The position numbers were made by a program, and so were the translations under genes. Of a DNA stretch of 64,000 nt, positions 52,134 through 63,014 are shown in pieces. The stretch spans positions 1 through 64,000 of the forward strand of contig JABMLP010000008.1 in NCBI GenBank assembly GCA_013176395.1, given 5' to 3'. The notes under the pieces are model-generated. The model was given only the letters and a program-made list of their open reading frames with translations. It did no database searches and was not told the origin of the DNA. How positions within the stretch are numbered: position 1 is the first letter of the stretch; each line of letters begins with the position of its first letter. This DNA is from Venturia oleaginea (lineage: Eukaryota > Ascomycota > Dothideomycetes > Venturiales > Venturiaceae).

Positions 52134-54327
52134 CTACCCTTGTGCATCGTCGCGCACGAGGGTCTGAAGTAGATGTACATGGCGAAGACATTACAAAGCT
52201 ACCAGGCATAAGAGAAATCAAAGCAGCAAAGGATAGGATGGAAAGTACACCCTTCTTGATAGATACCTTGATCAATGGAACTTCTTTCACCGAATCCTTC
52301 TTTGATAACGGCTGCCTCCCTTATGCTGCTTTCAGCGAGAAGAGTGTCCAAACACATCGTCTACCGCGCATCCCAATTGACACCAAACAATTGGCACTGG
52401 CTAAAGAGAGCCACGAGAACGGAGAAGACCTCCGTATTACGCACACGACCTACGCTACGATCGACATTGATGGTCGAGCAGAGCGAGTCTATGGGTATAT
52501 AGTGAAAGGATTGAGCTTCCCTATTATCCTAGGCAAGGCATGGGCAGAGAGAAACTGGGTGCGATATATAGCAGCTAAGAGAAAGCTGCTTATTGGTCAA
52601 GGGTCCCAGCGCATCACGGTAAGAGAAAAGGGGTGGCTAGAACAGAACACCAAAGCGCGAGACCGGCTCGCTCACGTGCGGGCGGCTTGTCTAGTGTCAG
52701 GATCTGTATTTGCAGCTATTGTTGGAAGGGCCCAGCGACGGTTGAGAAGAGATGGACCGGATGGTACACAAGTGCTGGCTATCTCGATGTCGGATATCAA
52801 CAAGGCCCTAAGCAAGTTAGCAGAAAGAAAACAGAGAAAGACTGAGGAAGAAATCCGACAAGAGATACCAGAAGAAATAGCAGAGCATGCTGATGCCTTT
52901 CTCGACGACGAAGACGGAGAGATCGCGCCCCATCAAGAGGGTCGCGATCACGTTATCGAATTGATACGAGATGAACAAGGTCGCGAGGCAGAAGTTTCTT
53001 GGGGCCCATTATACGGCATGTCGAGGGAAGAGCTATTAGTCCTACGAAAAACACTTTCGGACTATATGGACAAGGGCTGGATACGCGCCAGCAACTCACC
53101 AGCGGCAGCCCCAGTCTTATTTGTAAGGAAACCAGGTGGAGGCATTCGGATGTGTGTAGACTATCGGGCACTAAATCGAATCACTCGATCGGACCGCTAC
53201 CCATTGCCACTAATCCGAGAAACCCTACGAAATCTAGCAACAGCGCGTTGGTACACCAAACTTGACGTCAGAGCGGCATTTCATCGGCTCCGCATCAAGC
53301 ACGGCGATGAGTGGAAAACGGCTTTTCGCACTCGATTTGGACTATTCGAATGGCTAGTTACCCCCTTCGGACTAGCTGGCGCACCCGCGAGCTTTCAACG
53401 ATACATCAACGGAGTCCTACGGGAATCCCTAGATATCTGCTGTTCAGCCTACATGGACGATGTCTTGATATGAAGCGACGGCGACTATCTGGATCACATG
53501 GTTAAGGTTAACCAAATTCTTGCCAAGCTCAAGACTGCTGGACTTCGGCTAGACTTAAGCAAGTGCGAGTTTGCTGTTCAGGAGGTCAAATATCTGGGGT
53601 TCATTATCACTGCAGGAGAAGGGATCAAAGTCGACCCAAAGAAAGTTGCCGCGATTAAAGAATGGGAGGCTCCAGTCAATGTCACAGGCGTACGCTCCTT
53701 CCTAGGCTTTGCAAATTTCTACCGAGACTTCATCGACAACTTCTTAGAGCTCTCCGACCCCTTAATCAAGTTAACACGGAAGGCCGTCGCTTTTGTCTGG
53801 AACAAAGAACATGAGAACGCCTTTCAAGTCTTGAAGGAGCTATTCATCTCCGCCCCAATACTGGCTCACTGGAATCCAGACCTGGATACGATACTCGAGT
53901 GCGACTGCTCTGGCTACGCGCTGGGAGGCACGTTGTCGCAGAAGGATATGAAAGGAAAACTACGACCAGTAGCATACTTCTCCCGCAAGCTCACTGCGGC
54001 TGAATGTAACTACGAGATCCACGATAAAGAATTACTGGCAGTAATCAAGTCCATTGAACACTGGAGAGGAGAACTACGCAGTGTTGCAGCACCTTTCAAA
54101 GTCCTTACCGATCACAAGAATCTCCGCTACTTTATGACAGCGCAGCGTTTGTCAGAGAGACAAGCAAGATGGTTGCTAATTCTATCTGAGTACCAATTCC
54201 AGCTGGAATTTCGCGCCGGAAAACTAGCGCAAAGACCAGACGCACTATCAAGAAGACATCAAGATATGCCACATGACAAGAACGACGAGAGACTACAAGG
54301 GCGAGTGGCCCAGTTTGTTACGGATAC

Positions 54328-54692
54328 TGTCACGTGAGCGTGTACAGGATTATATTTGATGCATTCGTATGCATTTGGATTCCTAAGTGCATACCATCAT
54401 GTCTTCTTATGATTGGATGATTGTTACACGGTGTTGAAGGATCACGTGGTTGATCATTCTTGGCAAGGTAAGCAGAATGAACGTTTGTGTTCATTCCGCT
54501 CAGGCTGTTCATCATGATCGGGATGATCATAATGAACGGAGGATTTTCATAGAGATGGGATCTCTATATAAAGGACGAGACACTGCTCTCTCAGTATCTC
54601 GTATCTTCACTCTCATAGTTACTTCGCTATTGCTTTAGTTACTTAGCACAATTCACGACTCTTATATCTCACAAACTTCGCTACACTTGTTT
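54328..54692 (+). repeat. solo LTR (365 bp) inside G1 copy 2 pol
   Basis: Flanked by GATAC at 54323-54327 and 54693-54697. Same insertion point, length and sequence as the one at 27316-27680 in copy 1. Confidence 0.87.
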
Positions 54693-56588
54693 GATACGGT
54701 ATTGTCGCCCCAGGATTACTTGAACCTCACTGTACGGAATAGCCAATTCCAGCTATATTACTTGAGCCATAGCCTCTGCGTAACACAGTTGATCAAGGAC
54801 GAATGGCTTCCTCCTCTTTCCGAGAGGACGACCGAAACAATCGCAATACAAGCTCTTATCTGCCCAGTCAATACACCGAATACATCCAATAGTACATGGG
54901 ACGTTATACGGGAGCCCCAGCAACATACTGAACTGGACGGTCGACACCAGCTGACTGCCAAAACGGTCAACACCGGTCCACTACTAGGTACGGTCAAAGC
55001 CGGTCAGTTGCAAAAGGATGCGATCTTTTCGAGAAACCAGAGTTACAACTTCTCTGGGATCGCGCAATAGCAGAGGACCAATCCTACGAAGCTATTCATA
55101 CGGCTATAGTTACTGGCGAACGTTCCTTTCCTCCAGAGCTCAAGTTGTCGGTACAGCTACCCGAATGCGAAGTAGACGACCACGGCGCGGTCACGAGAAG
55201 AGGGATCCTATGGGTACCAGATTGGGAACCGCTGCGAACAACGCTGGTCCAACAAACTCACGATTCCCATGTTACTGGACACCCAGGGAGAGATAGCACG
55301 CTTGCGATTCTATCCAGAAGTTTCTTTTGGCCCCAACAATATAAGACAGTCCGGCAGTTTGTACGTAATTGCGACGTATGTGGGAGAACAGGAATATGGC
55401 GTGATAAGAAGCGATGTCTTCTGAAACCACTTCCAATCCCGGCCCGCTTCCACAGCGAGCTATCAATCGATTTCATGACTGATTTGCCCGCGGAGGAAAA
55501 CGGCCCAAAATACCTCATGGTTATCACAGATCGCCTCCTCAAAAGTGTTACGTTGGAGGCTATGACTACAATGAGCGCCAAAGAGTGCGCGAAAAGGTTC
55601 TTACAATGCCACTATCGCTACCACGGATTTCCCATGGCATTGACGTCGGACAGAGGCAGCAATTGGACAGGTCGTTTTTGGAGGAAGCTTTGCGAACTTA
55701 CAAAGATTGAGCAGAGACTCTCTACAGCCTTTCATCCACAGACCGATGGCGCGACCGAGCGTATGAACCAGGAAGTTCTACGCTATCTCCGCGCCTTCAT
55801 CGCATACTCCCAACTAGGCTGGCCAACGCTACTACCTACGGCTATGTTAGCACTGAACAATCGTGACTCTTCAGTCACAGGGATGAGTCCATTCTATCTA
55901 ACCCACGGCTACCATGCGGAACCAATCCAGAAAGTACAACGAATCTCACCCAGTAACTCACCAACAGCCGATGCCGAGACCTTTGTGCAACGAATAGAAG
56001 AGGCACAAGAATATGCACAGGCAGCGATGGCCTGGTCCCAGCAGAAGATGGAGAACGACGCCAACAGGTCACGTCAAGCTGCCGAAACGTTAAAAAAGGG
56101 CGACAAAGTCTGGTTGAACCTTAGGAATATCAATGCTCCGCAGCTATCAAAGAAACTGTCGTGGACGCAAGCCAAATACACTGTCGAGAACCAGATCTCC
56201 CCGATGGTATACGAGCTGGCTGACCTGCCAAGTGGTATCCATAACTGTTTCCACGTTGACCTACTCCGCCGAGCCGCAACCGACACACTGCCCTCACAAG
56301 AATCCGATGATACCCAGCCGCCACCATTAGTGCCTCAAACCGAAGAAACAGAGGCTGAGTTTGAAGTAGAACGTATACTTCGCGCAGAGAAGAAACGGGT
56401 TGGGCGAGGCTGGGTTCGTCAGTTATTAATCAAATGGAAAGGCTATGCAGATCCCGATTGGCAGCCACGTTCATTATTTACAGAAGTCGAGGACTTAGAC
56501 CGCTTCGAGGCAAAGTATGGCAAGGGCGACGGTGTCGGCGAAGATATAGGAGCTCAAACAGGGGCCCGAAGAAACCGAGTAGCGGTGG

Positions 56589-56920
56589 TGTAAGAGTTCA
56601 ACCCTCAAAGGTGTTTCGCAAGTGAGGGAAGACAGCTTATATTTCAAGTATCTAAGTACAGAGAAGAAAGTGTAAGTACAGGAAGGATAGCTAGTATATA
56701 TAATCCTCCTCTTACAATAGATCCTTCTAGAAAGTATCTTTAAATGGAAACGTGACAGCTTGCAAAATAGAACATGGCAGCTTGCGAAATAGAACATGAC
56801 AGCTTGCAAAATAGAACATGACAGCTTGCAAAATAGAACATGACAGCTTGCAGAATAACAAGAGAACAATTGGAAATCCAGTCATGGATAAGCTAGAGAG
56901 AAGGATTCCATCCCTTAACA
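56589..56920 (-). repeat. G2 3' LTR with five 22-bp repeats
   Basis: A 332-bp LTR containing five tandem units of about 22 bp, based on ACAGCTTGCAAAATAGAACA (56754-56855), one of them with a GCAGCTTGCGAA variant. Confidence 0.93.
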
Positions 56921-59900
56921 TTATCCCCTCCCCCCCTCTCTTGTAGATCGATGTGAGCGTAGTCTCTGAGGGCGTAGTATAGGTCCGTCGTTTTCAAGAA
57001 CGTTGCCGTAGGCACTTTCAAAAGCGTCCAGAGCTGTAGTTTGTTGGAGTTCGCTAAGGGGTTCCCACGTAGGATCAACGTAGCCTACCCACTTAACTAA
57101 GACTTCTCGCGTTTGTTGTCGACCTCGCCGGCGCCATCTTGCGGCTAGAATAGCCTCGATACCGTATTCCTCGTCTCCTTGTTCAGTTACTATAGGAGGC
57201 GGCTGTGTATTATCTTGTATTTGTGAAGGTAGGGGATCTGTGCCAGCTCTCCTAAGTAAAGACGTATGAAATCGGTTGTGGATTCCTCTGGGTGTATCAA
57301 GCTCGTAAGAGATTGAGTTGATAACTCGTGTAACTGTATACTTCCCATGAATCCAGTCTAGTTTCTTACAAGGACGTAGGGTTTTTACGTTCTTTAGGTT
57401 GAGCCAGACTTTGTCTCCCACTTTAAAAGAGTCAGCCGGAGCACGATCTCTATTAGAGTAGTATTCTTGCTGTTGCTGAGCTGATACCATTGACGTTTCT
57501 GCCCATTCTTGTGCGTCCTTCAATTTTGCTACAAGATCTTGTGCTTTTTCTTTTGGATTCTTAGGGGTTTCCTGGGGAGCTTCAACAGTTCCTATATGCT
57601 CAATGTTATAACCGTGGGTTAAGAAGAAAGGCGATAGGCCCGTAGCTTGGTTTGGTCTATTATCGAGGCATATTTGAGCAATAGGCAGGAGCTCGACCCA
57701 GTCGTTCTGACTAAATGTACAGAACTTACGTAGATAGGCTTCAACTTCTTGATTTCTTCTTTCCGTAGATCCATCAGTCTCAGGGTGATACGCTGTAGAG
57801 AGTCTTCTCTCTATCTTAAGAAGGTGACAAACTTCTTTCCAGAAAGCATTAACAAATTGCGTGTCCCTATCTGAGACTAGAGATCTAGGAAGCCAGTTTA
57901 ATCTTACGTAGTTCTGCATAAATAGTTTTGCAAATCCTTCAGCTCCAAACTGTTCTTTAGGCACTGAGAACAGGATAGTTCCTTTACCCAAGCGGTCAGT
58001 AATAACGCAGAGTCTTGTGCATCTTTGGCTCTCTGGTAATTCGACTATGAAGTCTACTGAAATATCTTGCCAGATACGGCTAGGGACAGGAAGAGGTTTA
58101 AGTAAACCTTTCTTTTTGTCTCGCCAGACTGAAGTTCTTCCGCAGACGTCACAATTGCGTATAAACTGACGTATATCTTGAGCAAATCCCGGCCAGTAGA
58201 ACTGTCTGGAGAGAATAGCAATAGTAGCTTCTCGTCCAGGATGCCCTGATAGGACTGAATCGTGTATTTCTTGAATTACTCCTGTTAAGAGAGGCTCGTA
58301 GGAGGGCAACCAGATTCGGTCTCTATAGTAGAGCTGGTTGTTTTCGACTTTACAATCTCCTATAGAAGTAGGAACCTTTAGCTTAGATGGGAACTGCCTA
58401 TCTTGCTTTAGAACGCTTTGGAAAATACGTCTGTAGTCTAGATCTCCTTCGAGTGCAGTTTCCCATCTATCCCTTAGATCACCTGAGAGAAAGGGATTTT
58501 GTATAAAGGGGATAGGTTCTTTGTCTACTTCTTGAGCATTTTCTTGGGCAGCTTCTTCTCTTGCAGGAGTCTTATCCTCTAGAACGTTAATCCAAAGCTT
58601 TGGAGGTAATAACGTTCTAGTTCTTTCAACGATTCTTGGGTCTTGAATATCCTTTGGGAGATCTTGATCCCTTCGAGTTAAGGCGTCTGGAACTACAGAT
58701 TCAGAGCCTGGGCGATAGCCTAGTTTGAAGTTAAACTTAGCTAGTATCTGCGCCCATCTCATTTGCCTTTCATTTAGTTCCCTTTTTACCATAAACTTCT
58801 CAAGGTTCTTGTGATCTGTGAGGATAATGAATGGCTTACTTAGGCTTAGTAGCTCGCTAGTCCAATGGACTAGAGCTTTGACTATAGCCATAAGTTCTTT
58901 GTCGTGGATATCATAATTGCATTCGGCTGGCAAGTGCTTAGTAGAGAAGAAAGCACATGGTTTCCAGTTACCTAGCTCATCTTTTTGACTAAGTACTGCT
59001 CCGGAAGCCCAGCCTGAAGCATCAGGTTCTACTCGCGTAGGCTTATCTTCATCAAGTGCAGACAGGACAGGTTCTTTGCAAAACTCTGCCTTAAGTTTTT
59101 GAAAAGATTCTTCTTGCTCCTTTCCCCATAAAAATGGAGTATTCTTCTTTGTAAGGCGAACCAGAGGCTCCCTTATTGTTGAGTTATCTTTTACCAAGTC
59201 ACGGTAGAAGTTTGTAAAGCCTAGGAAGCCACGTACTCCTCGTAGAGTAGTAGGACGTTCCCATTCTTTAATTGCTTTGATCTTCTCCGGATCCATGTGT
59301 AGGCCCGTTTCAGTATCTATAACGAAGCCTAGATACTTGACTCGTTTGGTATTAAACTCGCACTTCCGAATATCAAGGTACAACCCAGCGTTAAGGCAGC
59401 TTTGAAGTATCTTTTCAGTCTTTTCTTCATGGTCTTTAAGGTTCTTTGAAGAGTATATTACTATATCGTCTAGATAAGCTGAGCAGAACTCGTCTAGGTA
59501 TCGTCGAAGGATATAGTTTATATACCGTTGAAAAGACGCAGGTGCACCGGTTAAGCCAAAGGGAGTAACTAGCCATTCAAATAGACCATATCTAGTTCGA
59601 AAGGCAGTTTTGAACTCATCTCCCGTTGCGATTCGAATCTTGTGGAAGGCAGCATTTACATCAAGCTTACTAAGATACTTAGCACGAGCTAAGGTTAGTA
59701 AAGTCTCTTTTACTAACGGTAGCGGGTACCTATCCTTTCGAGTAATTGCGTTTAAGGCTCGGTAGTCTACGCAAAAGCGTAAGCCCCCTCCTGGTTTCTT
59801 CACAAAGAGAACTGGAGACGCAGCAACTGATTTACTCTCTCGGATAAAGCCTTTATCTAGTAGCTCTGTAAGAGTCCTTCGCAAAACAAGGAGTTGTTCT

Positions 59901-60750
59901 CGACCCATACCATATAGAGGTCCCCAAGGAAGTGGTTTTCCTTCTTCTATAGGTATTTCGTGATCAATCCCAGGGCGATGCGGTGGTAGTCTCTCGGCCC
60001 TTTTAGGATCAAAGACAGCAGCGTACTTATGAAACCTCTTAGGTAGCAATTCCAGTATTTGCTCTGTTGTCAAAGGGACTTTCGGCTTCAAGGCAATATC
60101 AATATCTCGAAGAGTAACAGCAAATACTCTAGACGCGTCTTTGATTTTCTCAAGTGTAGAAGTGACAAGGCGGTGGAATCTTACGGGCGCTACTTGTTGT
60201 ATATCAAGTTTGTCTTCAAATTTAGCATCGCGAATGCTAATCCCGTTTGCAAAGGTAAGAGTACCTTTAGATTCATTGATAACGGCTTTGGTGTCCTTGA
60301 GAAAAGGCCTGCCTAGTAGAAGATCCTCAAATTGTCCCGGGACTATATAAGCAAAAGCGTTGCATATAAGTCCCCCTAAATCTAGGTTCAACTTCGCAAT
60401 TTTTGTCACTTGGGTCTGTCCTTCTTCCTTAAGAACTCCACCTATAGTACGCGGACTAATAGGGAGTACTTCAAGGTCCATCTGCGAAGCTTTCTCCTCG
60501 TTTATTGATGCGTAGCAGCTAGATCCATTATCAAGGAGAGTTTTAAGAGAGTATATATCGTTCACTATAGTATTTGTGTAGAAAAGGCGGGAGAGCATCT
60601 TGGGTCTGAACTGCTCCCATTCTTTTTCTATCCGAGAACGGTGTGAATCAGTGTCTTTGTTCGAATTCAAAATACTATTTACTCTCTCAATTGACTCCTT
60701 TGACAATTTTGCTCTATCTACTCTACGCCTCCATCCACGACTTTGGATAG
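56921..60750 (-). CDS. G2 pol: protease, reverse transcriptase, RNase H, integrase, chromodomain
   Basis: An uninterrupted polyprotein of about 1260-1270 residues. Protease: LLDNGSSCYASI, with the DLLLGRPFLKD flap region. RT: FVKKPGGGLRFCVDYRALN, SKLDVNAAFHK, TPFGLTGAPASFQ and the catalytic AYLDDIVIYS. RNase H: EPDASGWASGAVL, HDKELMAIV and TDHKNLEKFM. Integrase: the zinc region HDSVLSGHPGREATIAIL...CDVCGRTS and the DDE residues in SVDFIVELP, VSDRDTQFV and STERRNQE. The C-terminus has a chromodomain (YGIEAILAARWRRRGRQ...VKWVGY), which in chromoviruses can steer integration to heterochromatin. There is no ATG near its start; the frame is open into gag in the -1 register, so frameshift expression is likely. 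Confidence 0.92.
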
Positions 60751-60753
60751 AGG

Positions 60754-61776
60754 CTACTCTTTTTCCGAGTAGTCCTCTTCTTCAACTTCTTCATTCTCCT
60801 CAGTGGTTCCTTTGGCCCTTTTTGAACCAAGTTGCGTGACTCTTTCTACCTCTGTATCCAACCAGCAGTCTTTCATTCTATGGCCGGCCTTCCCACAGCG
60901 TAAGCAGAGGTTATTTGCCTTCCTATATTCATAGGCTTTAGACGAAATTTTTAACTTGTTTACGCGTGTAGGCTCCCAGTCCATAGCGTTCAGATCTTTA
61001 AAAGACTTCTCTTTATCTCTGAATCGTAACTTATCTTCTGAGGGAGAGAGCATCTTTGCTGTAGTGATTTGCATACTTGTATTCAAAAGATCGGACACAA
61101 ACTGCTGGTAGGAGGTACTCTGAGATTGGCCTATTCTCTGGTTTCGCAGCTCTTGATTTATTGCTTTGTGTAGAAATGCAATTTTAACAGCGTCAGGCCA
61201 AGTCATTCCTCCAGCATTAGCAAGAGTGGTTTCAAAACGGGGAAGAAAAGAGAAGAAGGGTTCTTTCTCTTTTTGTTTGATTGTGGACAGGCTTACAGTA
61301 GCTCTTTGTTGTTGTACTGGATCGCCATAGAAGTTGTCCATATACTGTAACAATTTCTGTCCCGTTTTATCTTCCTCTGGAGCTGTCTTTACGTAGGCCA
61401 GAGTAGCCTGAGCTGCGGAGCCTCGTAGAGAGGAGAAGATGTAGGCAAATTGGTTCCTACTATCCCCTATAGATTCTGCGTCTATCTCCAACTTCATCCT
61501 TGCTTGTTGAAACCACTGAGCCCATTCAGAACGCTTGCCATCAAATTCTTGGAGCTTAGGAAGTACAGCTTTCTTCCTATGTATTCTGTCTTTTTGTGAA
61601 TTCTTAGTCTCTTGTCCTTCTACTACGTTCTCAGAGCGAGTAGTGTTAGGCAAGATTGTAAGAATACGCGTAATAGCATCGTTCTGAATGGCTAGTTGAT
61701 GTTGTAATGCTGCCATAGCTTCTTGTAGGGCTTGGGGTTCTTGAGGAACTCTTTGTTCCTGATCTTCTCCTTCCAT
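60754..61776 (-). CDS. G2 gag
   Basis: This 340-residue gag has an N-terminal Gln-rich coiled-coil-like helix (ALQEAMAALQHQLAIQNDAI). The capsid block runs about residues 70-230 (EFDGKRSEWAQWFQQARMKL, FFSFLPRFETTLANAGG). A CCHC knuckle CLRCGKAGHRMKDC sits at about residue 295, and the tail is acidic. The stop at 60754 is preceded by GGAAAAAGAG, where a -1 slip would join the pol frame. Confidence 0.9.
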   Translation of the reverse strand: MEGEDQEQRVPQEPQALQEAMAALQHQLAIQNDAITRILTILPNTTRSENVVEGQETKNSQKDRIHRKKAVLPKLQEFDGKRSEWAQWFQQARMKLEIDAESIGDSRNQFAYIFSSLRGSAAQATLAYVKTAPEEDKTGQKLLQYMDNFYGDPVQQQRATVSLSTIKQKEKEPFFSFLPRFETTLANAGGMTWPDAVKIAFLHKAINQELRNQRIGQSQSTSYQQFVSDLLNTSMQITTAKMLSPSEDKLRFRDKEKSFKDLNAMDWEPTRVNKLKISSKAYEYRKANNLCLRCGKAGHRMKDCWLDTEVERVTQLGSKRAKGTTEENEEVEEEDYSEKE

Positions 61777-62440
61777 ATTTTCACCTATGAGAGATAATAG
61801 AGAGCACTACTATACACACTCCTAGGCTCTACTCTAGAGATTTGCTAGGCAGTATAGAGTCAATGCCTATTAGTATAGGAAGGTGACTATAGAATCCCAG
61901 AAGGATTTTTTACACTATAGTCCGCTCTGCAATCCTTATTACTAAGGACAGAGCTCCCAGGGACTGTGAAGGCCAAGTGTATTAAATCTCTCTCCCTAGC
62001 TCTTTCTTTCCTCAGCTTATTACAGCTTCAACTCCTAAGACTACGCTGTCTTAGGATGACCTGCCCTTGCTTCTTGGAGATTCTAGCACGTTCTAGAAAA
62101 TCTCAGTTTGAATTCTCTTGAATTCCCTTTTTGGATTGGCCCTTTCGGTTGGCCCTTGCTTCTTGGAGATTCTAGCACCTTCTAGAAAATCTCAGCTTGA
62201 ATTCTCTTGAATTCCCTTTTTGTTTGGCCCTTGAGGTTGGCCCTTGAAGTTGGCCTTTGAGGTTGGCCCTTGCTTCTTGAGTTAGGACAAGTGTCCTCTT
62301 CTTGAAATTCCTTTCTGTTTGGCCCTTGAGGTTGGCCCTCGCTTCTTGGATTAGGACAAGTGTCCTCTTCTTGAAATTCCTTTTTGGAGCTTGCTCTCTG
62401 TGAGCCTTTCTTCCTTTGTAAGACTGAGGTACTTAGATAA
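61777..62440 (-). repeat. G2 5' leader with internal repeats
   Basis: 664 bp between the 5' LTR and gag. It holds two pairs of direct repeats: about 90-bp units around 62065-62220 (built on TTCTAGAAAATCTCAG and GAATTCTCTTGAATTCCC), and about 65-bp units around 62262-62385 (built on GGACAAGTGTCCTCTTCTTG). The same leader follows the LTR of the second G2 copy at 63347. Confidence 0.8.
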
Positions 62441-62706
62441 TGTAAGAGTTCAACCCTCAAAGGTGTTTCGCAAGTGAGGGAAGACAGCTTATATTTCAAG
62501 TATCTAAGTACAGAGAAGAAAGTGTAAGTACAGGAAGGATAGCTAGTATATATAATCCTCCTCTTACAATAGATCCTTCTAGAAAGTATCTTTAAATGGA
62601 AACGTGACAGCTTGCAAAATAGAACATGACAGCTTGCAGAATAACAAGAGAACAATTGGAAATCCAGTCATGGATAAGCTAGAGAGAAGGATTCCATCCC
62701 TTAACA
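62441..62706 (-). repeat. G2 5' LTR with two 22-bp repeats
   Basis: A 266-bp LTR. Apart from having only two of the 22-bp units (62604-62641), it matches the 332-bp LTRs very closely. Confidence 0.93.
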
Positions 62707-62823
62707 GGTGGCCAGCGCCTTCGAATCTGCTACTGGCAGAAGCAATGTATGGCGTTTGTCTGTTTGATTATCCCACCTACCACACCCTCTTTAGTCCTGC
62801 ACACCCGGTAAGGAGGGGGGTAA

Positions 62824-62999
62824 TGTTATGGGCATGGCCCATGGTTGGTATAGGCTAAGAGCCTAAGCCTTATTGAGCCTAGTATAGAGAAAGAACCTCA
62901 TTGAGGTTCTCTGTTTGTAGATACCTTCACTCCTTAACTGAATCTAAACAATCTTTGGCTACGAGTATGCTGCGTCTTTCCAGCTACCGTCCCGTAATA
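62824..62999 (+). repeat. G1 copy 2, 3' LTR
   Basis: 176 bp after the polypurine tract GGAGGGGGGTAA. It shares the 3'-specific bases (CCTTATTG, CACTCCTT) with the 3' LTR of copy 1. It directly abuts a 15-bp piece of G2 LTR sequence. Confidence 0.92.
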
Positions 63000-63014
63000 G
63001 GCAGCTTGCGAAAT
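63000..63014. repeat. 15-bp fragment of G2 LTR sequence
   Basis: GGCAGCTTGCGAAAT equals the variant repeat unit within G2 LTRs (compare 56774-56790). It sits between the G1 3' LTR and the next G2 LTR. Confidence 0.7.

Larger units (their letters stand above)
56589..62706 (-). mobile_element. G2 gypsy chromovirus, apparently intact, inserted in G1 copy 2
   Basis: A 6118-bp element with target duplication GGTGG (56584-56588, 62707-62711). Its 3' LTR is at 56589-56920 (332 bp) and 5' LTR at 62441-62706 (266 bp); the lengths differ only through a 22-bp repeat array. LTR ends are TGTTAA...CTTACA. A polypurine tract (minus-strand GGGGGGAGGGGATAA) adjoins the 3' LTR. Gag and pol frames are both open. 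Removing the element and one duplication rejoins G1 pol (compare copy 1, about 25437). Confidence 0.95.
52142..62767 (+). pseudogene. G1 copy 2 pol, inactivated and split by G2
   Basis: Protease and RT run from 52142 to the TGA at 53471-53473, just after YMDDVLI. RNase H continues to 54327, then the solo LTR interrupts (54328-54692). The frame resumes at 54693, shifts near 55015, and gives integrase plus chromodomain to 56588. There a G2 element is inserted (56589-62706); the last about 20 codons of pol lie at 62707-62767. Compared with copy 1 I noticed one residue difference, near the RT priming region (TESNHS against TKSNHS in an overlapping frame). Confidence 0.88.
50829..62999 (+). mobile_element. 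G1 gypsy chromovirus, copy 2, split by a nested G2 element
   Basis: LTRs of 176 bp lie at 50829-51004 and 62824-62999. The G1 sequence occupies 50829-56588 and 62707-62999; 56589-62706 is an inserted G2 element. Gag and pol are essentially identical to copy 1, including the RT stop codon, the solo LTR in pol and the frameshift before integrase. The first LTR bases read TGCTAT rather than TGTTAT. No target-site duplication flanks this copy. Confidence 0.93.

Noticed and set aside
25132..62999. G1 inverted pair as two arms of one large inverted repeat including flanks
   Set aside because: Similarity stops at the LTR ends; the flanking sequences are unrelated on both sides.
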